A stretch of 19,407 nt of DNA from GWC2-56-14 sp043731355 (GTDB lineage Bacteria > Nitrospirota > UBA9217): assembly GCA_043731355.1 (NCBI GenBank), contig JAYTJE010000121.1:1-19407 (forward strand). The letters are read 5' to 3'. The notes beneath the pieces were generated by a model that was given only the letters and a program-made list of their open reading frames with translations, was not told where the DNA came from and searched no databases. Within the stretch, counting starts at the first letter, position 1; every line of letters starts with the position of its first letter. Positions 15,575-19,407 of the stretch are shown piece after piece. Made by a program: the position numbers and the translations under genes.

Positions 15575-16084
15575 ATGAGCATAGCTGAGACAGCGGTAAC
15601 GACGCAGTATCTGACCTTTAAGCTTGGCGAGGAAGTGTATGCGGTTGATATTTCGAAGGTCCGTGAAGTGCTGGATTTTACGACCGTCACGAAAGTCCCG
15701 CGAACGCCTGATTTCATGCGGGGCGTCATCAATCTGCGAGGAAGCGTGGTCCCGGTGGTGGACCTGCGGCTCAAGTTCGGCATGCAAGGGACGGAAAATA
15801 CGGTAAACACCTGCATTATCATCATGGAAGTGCGGGTTGACAGCGAGACCACGATCCTGGGAGCGCTGGCCGACTCGGTGCAGGAAGTGATCGATCTGGA
15901 TACGGAGCACATTGAACCCGCCCCACGGATCGGGACGAAGCTGAAGACCGAGTTTATAACCGGGATGGGCAAGCAGAACGAAAAGTTTATCATCATCCTT
16001 GACATTGACGAAATATTTTCGACCGAGGAACTGTCCTTGGTGCAGGAAGGCCAGGCCGGGGCATCTGGAGCGGCAGCGCAGTAA
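15575..16084 (+). CDS. cheW: Chemotaxis adaptor CheW
   Basis: A 169-residue CheW adaptor that couples receptor tips to CheA P5. The CheW fold is clear from QYLTFKLGEEVYAVDISKVREVL, then VPRTPDFMRGVINLRGSVVPVVDLRLKFGM, and later VQEVIDLDTEHIEPAP...FITGMGKQNEKFIIILDIDEIF. The strand order and the RG-x-V-V-P-V-V-D-L block (about 49-62) are diagnostic. ATG 15575 follows a strong AGGAGGG (15563-15569). It lies 99 bases after the receptor gene with a repeat between them, so the two may be co-transcribed or separate. The C-terminal 20 residues are a low-complexity Gly/Ala/Gln tail. Confidence 0.95.
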   Translation: MSIAETAVTTQYLTFKLGEEVYAVDISKVREVLDFTTVTKVPRTPDFMRGVINLRGSVVPVVDLRLKFGMQGTENTVNTCIIIMEVRVDSETTILGALADSVQEVIDLDTEHIEPAPRIGTKLKTEFITGMGKQNEKFIIILDIDEIFSTEELSLVQEGQAGASGAAAQ

Positions 16085-16165
16085 GCAAGTGGACGAACCG
16101 CTATATCAAGGCGAAGTCATGCCGATAGTTTGTGAAACCGCTATGCAGGGAGCGTGAAAAAACCT

Positions 16166-16205
16166 CACCCCTCACCTTTACCCTTGGGGGCGAAGGTGAG
16201 GGGTG
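16166..16205. repeat. Perfect 13-bp hairpin between cheW and cheR
   Basis: CACCCCTCACCTT (16166-16178) pairs exactly with AAGGTGAGGGGTG (16193-16205) around a 14-base loop. No T run follows, so it is not a standard terminator. The 251-base gap (16085-16335) holds no credible gene. The same sequence style is familiar as a dispersed palindrome in many bacterial genomes, but copy number cannot be judged from this window. Confidence 0.6.
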
Positions 16206-16335
16206 TCCATGTATCCGCAATACTGCCGCATGAACACGGCATTCATCCCCATCCTCCCCGTCGCACTTTTCATCTTTTCGTCTGGAAAGAAACCGCGGCG
16301 CCCGGCCTCAAGCGCCAGCGTCGGAAAGAACAGGC

Positions 16336-17199
16336 ATGACAGACAACACTTTTCATACAGAACTTGCAAAACCCATGACCGCGCAGGAGTTCGTCAGGTT
16401 GAGCGAGTTCATCCATATCCAGTGCGGGATAAAAATGCCGCCCGGCAAAAAGATCATGCTGGAAGCGCGGCTGCAGAAGCGCCTTAAGAGCGTGGGCGCG
16501 GCCACGTTCGGGGAATATTGCGAGTACCTGTTCCATTCCTCAAATAGTCAGCATGAACTGGTGGAGATGATCAATGCCGTTGCCACGAATAAGACCGATT
16601 TTTTCCGCGAACCCGGTCACTTCGTTATTCTTACGGACACGGTGCTGCCGCTGTTCCTCGATCCGGCCTCGGGCAGCGGACCGTGCTTTACCATCTGGAG
16701 CGCGGGTTGCTCGTCCGGCGAGGAGCCCTATACGCTTGCGATGGTGCTCTCCGAGTTCGCCGCCCGCCATCCGGGATTCCGCTTCTCCATCGTTGCCACG
16801 GACATCTCGACCAGGGTGTTGGACAAGGCCAAGCTCGGCATTTACGATGAAGAACGGATCATCCCGGTGCCGCTTTCAATCAAACAAAAATACCTGATGA
16901 AGAGCAAGGACCGCGGCAAGGGACAAGTGCGGATCACTCCTGAACTGCGGGCCATGGTCCGTTTCGAGCGTGTCAACCTGATGGATGAACAGTACCGGCG
17001 GGCCGAACTTCTTGACGCTATTTTCTGCCGCAACGTCATAATCTACTTCGAACGGCAGAACCAGGAAAAACTCCTGGGACGGTTGTGCAACTCCCTGAAG
17101 CCGGGAGGGTTCCTTTTTCTGGGACACTCGGAGACGGTGCATGGCTTCGAACTGCCCCTCCAGCGTGTCACCTCCACGGTGTACCGAAAGACAGCATGA
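16336..17199 (+). CDS. cheR: Chemotaxis protein methyltransferase CheR
   Basis: A 287-residue S-adenosylmethionine-dependent enzyme that methylates receptor glutamates, giving chemotactic adaptation. The N-terminal helical domain (about 14-75) is followed by NKTDFFREPGHF (85-96). The SAM-binding motif is IWSAGCSSGEEPYTLAM (120-136), with ATDIS (154-158) and CRNVIIYFE (231-239). The sequence ends with the LKPGGFLFLGHSE block. The assigned ATG has only a weak ribosome-binding site; ATG 16375 (residue 14) is a possible alternative. It overlaps cheD by 4 bases (ATGA). No TPR extension is present, so this is the simple CheR form. Confidence 0.95.
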   Translation: MTDNTFHTELAKPMTAQEFVRLSEFIHIQCGIKMPPGKKIMLEARLQKRLKSVGAATFGEYCEYLFHSSNSQHELVEMINAVATNKTDFFREPGHFVILTDTVLPLFLDPASGSGPCFTIWSAGCSSGEEPYTLAMVLSEFAARHPGFRFSIVATDISTRVLDKAKLGIYDEERIIPVPLSIKQKYLMKSKDRGKGQVRITPELRAMVRFERVNLMDEQYRRAELLDAIFCRNVIIYFERQNQEKLLGRLCNSLKPGGFLFLGHSETVHGFELPLQRVTSTVYRKTA

Positions 17200-17732
17200 G
17201 CCCAAACCAGGACGACCTTCCCGTTATCTATCTGAGGTCGGGAGAGCTGCATTTTTCGGACAAGCCGTCGAGCGTGATGACCGTGCTCGGCTCCTGCCTG
17301 TCAGTTACCTTGTTCCATCGGAAGACCCGCGTGGGGGCGATCTGCCATGGCCTGCTGCCGAAGTGCCGGGAAAGCGCGATCTGCGGCCGGCCCTGCGCGG
17401 AACAGGCGAAGTATGTGGAGTGCGCCATTAAGATGATGATCAAGCTCTTTGACGACAATAAATTAAAACGCAGCGAGCTTGAGGTGAAGGTGTTCGGCGG
17501 CGCCGATATGTTCAGCATGCGGCTCGGAGGGAGGAACAGTATTTCCGTGGGCAGGCAGAACATCGAGATCGCGCAGCTGACGCTCGATAAGGCGGGCATA
17601 CGGATTCTCGCCATGGATGTGGGCGGCGTTACGGGGCGAAAATTGTTCTTCAATACCGCCACGGGCGATGTGCTGATGAAACGGCTGCAGGCAAGCATCG
17701 TTATTGCCGACAGCGGAACGGACAGGAAATGA
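17196..17732 (+). CDS. cheD: Chemoreceptor glutamine deamidase CheD
   Basis: A 178-residue CheD, which deamidates receptor glutamines and can bind CheC or receptors. The catalytic Cys is Cys34 in TVLGSCLSV and the catalytic His is His51 in GAICHGLLP; Thr29 probably supplies the conserved Thr. The family block VKVFGGADMF (about 98-107) and later NIEIAQLTLDKAGIRILAMDVGG follow. A cysteine-rich stretch (C57, C63, C67, C76) sits where most CheDs have a short polar loop. ATG 17196 overlaps the cheR stop and its own stop overlaps cheB (ATGA both times). Earlier in-frame starts lie inside cheR. No cheC is seen nearby. Confidence 0.94.
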   Translation: MSPNQDDLPVIYLRSGELHFSDKPSSVMTVLGSCLSVTLFHRKTRVGAICHGLLPKCRESAICGRPCAEQAKYVECAIKMMIKLFDDNKLKRSELEVKVFGGADMFSMRLGGRNSISVGRQNIEIAQLTLDKAGIRILAMDVGGVTGRKLFFNTATGDVLMKRLQASIVIADSGTDRK

Positions 17733-18808
17733 CCAGAAAAATACGGGTGCTCATTGTTGATGATTCTGCGTTCATTCGCCAGGTCCTGAGCGAGGTCCTG
17801 TCGTCGGACCCCGAAATCGAGGTGATGGCTGTTGCCGCGGACCCTTTTTTTGCAGCTGAAAAGATTCTGCATGAGGTCCCGGACGTGATCTTGCTCGATG
17901 TCGAGATGCCTCGCATGGACGGGCTGACGTTCCTGCACAAGGTCATGACCCAGCATCCCATTCCCGTGGTGATCTGCTCCTCGCTGGCCGAAGAGGGCTC
18001 CGAGACGGTGCTGCGGGCGCTGGAGTACGGCGCGGTCGAGATCATTCAAAAACCCCGGATCGGGACCAAACAATTCCTCGAAGAGTCGCGCATCCGGATC
18101 TGCGACGCGATCAAGGCCGCCGCCCAGGCAAGGGTGAAACGCATTGCCACCGGCGTCACCATTGTCACCCCAAAGCTGACGGCCGACGCCGTTATGCCGA
18201 GATCGACGCGCCAGTCCGAGGCAATGCTCCGGACCACGGAAAAGGTGGTGGTGGTCGGCGCGTCAACCGGCGGAACCGAAGCCCTCAAGGTGTTTCTGGA
18301 GGCGATGCCGCCTGACGCTCCCGGCATCGTGATCGTGCAGCACATGCCCGAGAACTTTACGCGGGCCTTTGCCACGAGGCTCAACGGTCTTTGCCGGATC
18401 ACGGTCAAGGAGGCCGAGGACAACGATACCGTCATTCGGGGCCGCGCGCTCATAGCCCGGGGCAACCGCCACCTGCTGCTTAAACGGAGCGGGGCGCGCT
18501 ATTATGTGGAAATGAAGGACGGGCCCCTCGTCTGCCGCCAACGGCCGTCGGTCGATGTGCTCTTCCGCTCCGCGGCCCGGTATGCGGGCAAAAACGCCAT
18601 TGCCGTGATTATGACCGGCATGGGAGATGACGGGGCCAGGGGCATGCTCGAAATGAAAGAGGCCGGGGCTTTCACCCTCGCCCAGGATGAGGAGTCCTGC
18701 GTGGTGTTCGGTATGCCGAAGAAGGCCATCGAACTGGATGCCGTGGACCGTGTGCTTCCGCTTGCCGCTCTCGCAGGAGGGGTGCTGCGGGAAGCGGGAC
18801 AAAGTTAA
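17729..18808 (+). CDS. cheB: Chemotaxis methylesterase CheB (receiver + esterase)
   Basis: A 359-residue response regulator-esterase that removes receptor methyl groups and can deamidate glutamines, counteracting CheR. The receiver domain (5-125) has the acidic pair Asp11/Asp12, phospho-acceptor Asp57 (LLDVEMPRMDG) and Lys108. A linker (about 130-170) leads to the esterase domain. Its catalytic triad is Ser179 in GASTGG, His205 in VQHMPENFT and Asp301 in TGMGDDGA. CheA P1 presumably phosphorylates Asp57 to activate it. It overlaps cheD by 4 bases and is the last gene of the cheR-cheD-cheB unit. No clear intrinsic terminator follows. Confidence 0.96.
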   Translation: MTRKIRVLIVDDSAFIRQVLSEVLSSDPEIEVMAVAADPFFAAEKILHEVPDVILLDVEMPRMDGLTFLHKVMTQHPIPVVICSSLAEEGSETVLRALEYGAVEIIQKPRIGTKQFLEESRIRICDAIKAAAQARVKRIATGVTIVTPKLTADAVMPRSTRQSEAMLRTTEKVVVVGASTGGTEALKVFLEAMPPDAPGIVIVQHMPENFTRAFATRLNGLCRITVKEAEDNDTVIRGRALIARGNRHLLLKRSGARYYVEMKDGPLVCRQRPSVDVLFRSAARYAGKNAIAVIMTGMGDDGARGMLEMKEAGAFTLAQDEESCVVFGMPKKAIELDAVDRVLPLAALAGGVLREAGQS

Positions 18809-18838
18809 AGAAGGAAGGCTTGCACGTACGCTGTTCTT

Positions 18839-18867
18839 TTGACAGTGACGTTGTTTTCTCGTATAAT
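18839..18867 (+). promoter_or_regulatory. Consensus sigma-70 promoter of the GroES-like gene
   Basis: TTGACA (18839-18844) and TATAAT (18862-18867) are both perfect matches to consensus with an optimal 17-base spacer. Transcription would begin near 18874. A 6-bp inverted repeat GTTCTC/GAGAAC (18895-18900, 18907-18912) sits in the leader. The HrcA operator CIRCE is not present. Confidence 0.85.
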
Positions 18868-18930
18868 GTGTGCGTAATTTGGTGAACGAGCAGGGTTCTC
18901 TTACGGGAGAACATTTCAGGAGGAGTGAAA

Positions 18931-19407
18931 ATGAAACTAACACCGTTGCATGATTGGGCCGTGATCAAACCGTCACCGGCTGAGGACGTGAGCGCGGGAG
19001 GCCTCTATCTTCCCGATACGGCAAAGGAAAAGCCGGCGGAGGGAGTGGTCGAAGCGATTGGGCCGGGAGCGCTCGAGGAAGAGGAAGCCCATGGCAAAAA
19101 AAAGAAAGACCACAAGGACCGGAAGTTCATAAACACGTCCATCAAGCCGGGAGACTACGTGCTCTATGAGCAGCATGCCGGCCAGGCCTATAAAGTGGGC
19201 GATGAGGATCGTGTACTGGTGCGTGAGCGGAACATCCTCGGGCTGCTGCCCCACGGAGCGCCTCCGGCGAATCCCGCGCCAAAGCCGCTCCAACTTCCGC
19301 TGGCAACGTCAGCATCCCGGAGCACGGCGATCGTGCGCGCAGGTGGTACCCGGGCGCTCGCCACGGCAGGGAAAAAAGAGCTTGCAACGCTTGGCTCGCA
19401 GACTCCT
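18931..19407 (+). CDS. GroES-like co-chaperonin with charged insertion and C-terminal extension (partial)
   Basis: The reading frame is open for 159 codons to the window edge, so the C-terminus is missing. Residues 1-47 match Cpn10/GroES: MKLTPLHDWAVIKP start, mobile loop with SAGGLYLP (GroES SAGGIVL), then GVVEAIGPG. Residues 48-67 are a Glu/Lys-rich insertion where GroES has its short roof hairpin. The fold resumes with IKPGDYVLYEQHAGQAYKVGDEDRVLVRERNILGLL (71-106), where ordinary GroES would end. A Pro/Ala-rich extension of at least 52 residues follows. It could cap a GroEL partner with altered dome chemistry. AGGAGGAG lies 5 bases before the ATG. No groEL is visible in the window. Confidence 0.85.
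   Translation, partial: MKLTPLHDWAVIKPSPAEDVSAGGLYLPDTAKEKPAEGVVEAIGPGALEEEEAHGKKKKDHKDRKFINTSIKPGDYVLYEQHAGQAYKVGDEDRVLVRERNILGLLPHGAPPANPAPKPLQLPLATSASRSTAIVRAGGTRALATAGKKELATLGSQTP

Noticed and set aside
16154..16487. Small open frames in and after the cheW-cheR gap
   Set aside because: They run over the hairpin and into cheR in another frame, lack ribosome-binding sites and show no conserved features.
18868..18930. HrcA/CIRCE operator before the GroES-like gene
   Set aside because: The TTAGCACTC-N9-GAGTGCTAA motif is absent; only a short GTTCTC/GAGAAC repeat is present, too short to name an operator.

Overview
The window reads as one contig piece of a GC-rich, Gram-negative, probably anaerobic bacterium. 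A BamD lipoprotein implies an outer membrane. The giant activase/dehydratase-like Fe-S protein suggests low-potential anaerobic metabolism. A -24/-12 (sigma-54) site, CheD, an STAS-CheA pair and a PATAN/J-domain/TPR protein are typical of Deltaproteobacteria-like or Nitrospirota-like genomes. That placement is inference from gene content and no marker gene fixes it. No rRNA, tRNA, CRISPR array, transposase or phage gene was recognised.

Layout. (1) Positions 1-2580 hold the 3' end of pstC, then pstA, pstB and phoU: high-affinity phosphate uptake and its signalling. A purine/pyrimidine-rich inverted repeat separates pstC from pstA. (2) Positions 2609-4083 carry their own promoter, a BamD-type lipoprotein, and a siroheme-synthase N-domain protein overlapping it by 4 bases. 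The latter has Ala where the catalytic Asp of the family should be. (3) Positions 4111-5604 on the minus strand encode a PATAN (DUF4388)/J-domain/TPR protein. It is divergent from (4) 5848-10011, a 1387-residue protein with two complete BcrA/HgdC-type activase domains, a four-cysteine module and HgdB-like regions. (5) Positions 10149-10349 are a cold-shock protein with its own promoter and a strong terminator.

(6) Positions 10569-18808 are a chemotaxis cluster: STAS protein, cheA, methyl-accepting receptor with a periplasmic zinc-binding (CZB-like) sensor, cheW, cheR, cheD, cheB. The first unit (STAS-cheA) is preceded by a full match to the sigma-54 consensus and ends in an intrinsic terminator. 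A nested inverted-repeat (MITE-like) element then precedes the receptor. cheR, cheD and cheB overlap by 4 bases each and are surely co-translated. Together they give receptor, adaptor, kinase and all three adaptation enzymes, but no cheY is present, so the output regulator lies elsewhere. (7) At 18931 an unusual GroES homologue begins behind a consensus sigma-70 promoter. It has a charged insertion in the roof-loop region and a long C-terminal extension, and runs off the end of the window.

Three intergenic regions carry different palindromic repeats (123-223, 13372-13730, 15479-15555) and a fourth carries a perfect 13-bp hairpin (16166-16205). No completely new multi-gene system was identified. 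The best candidates for novelty are the tandem activase protein, the GroES variant, the CheA with a c-di-GMP-binding-like MshEN module, and the Asp-to-Ala siroheme enzyme.
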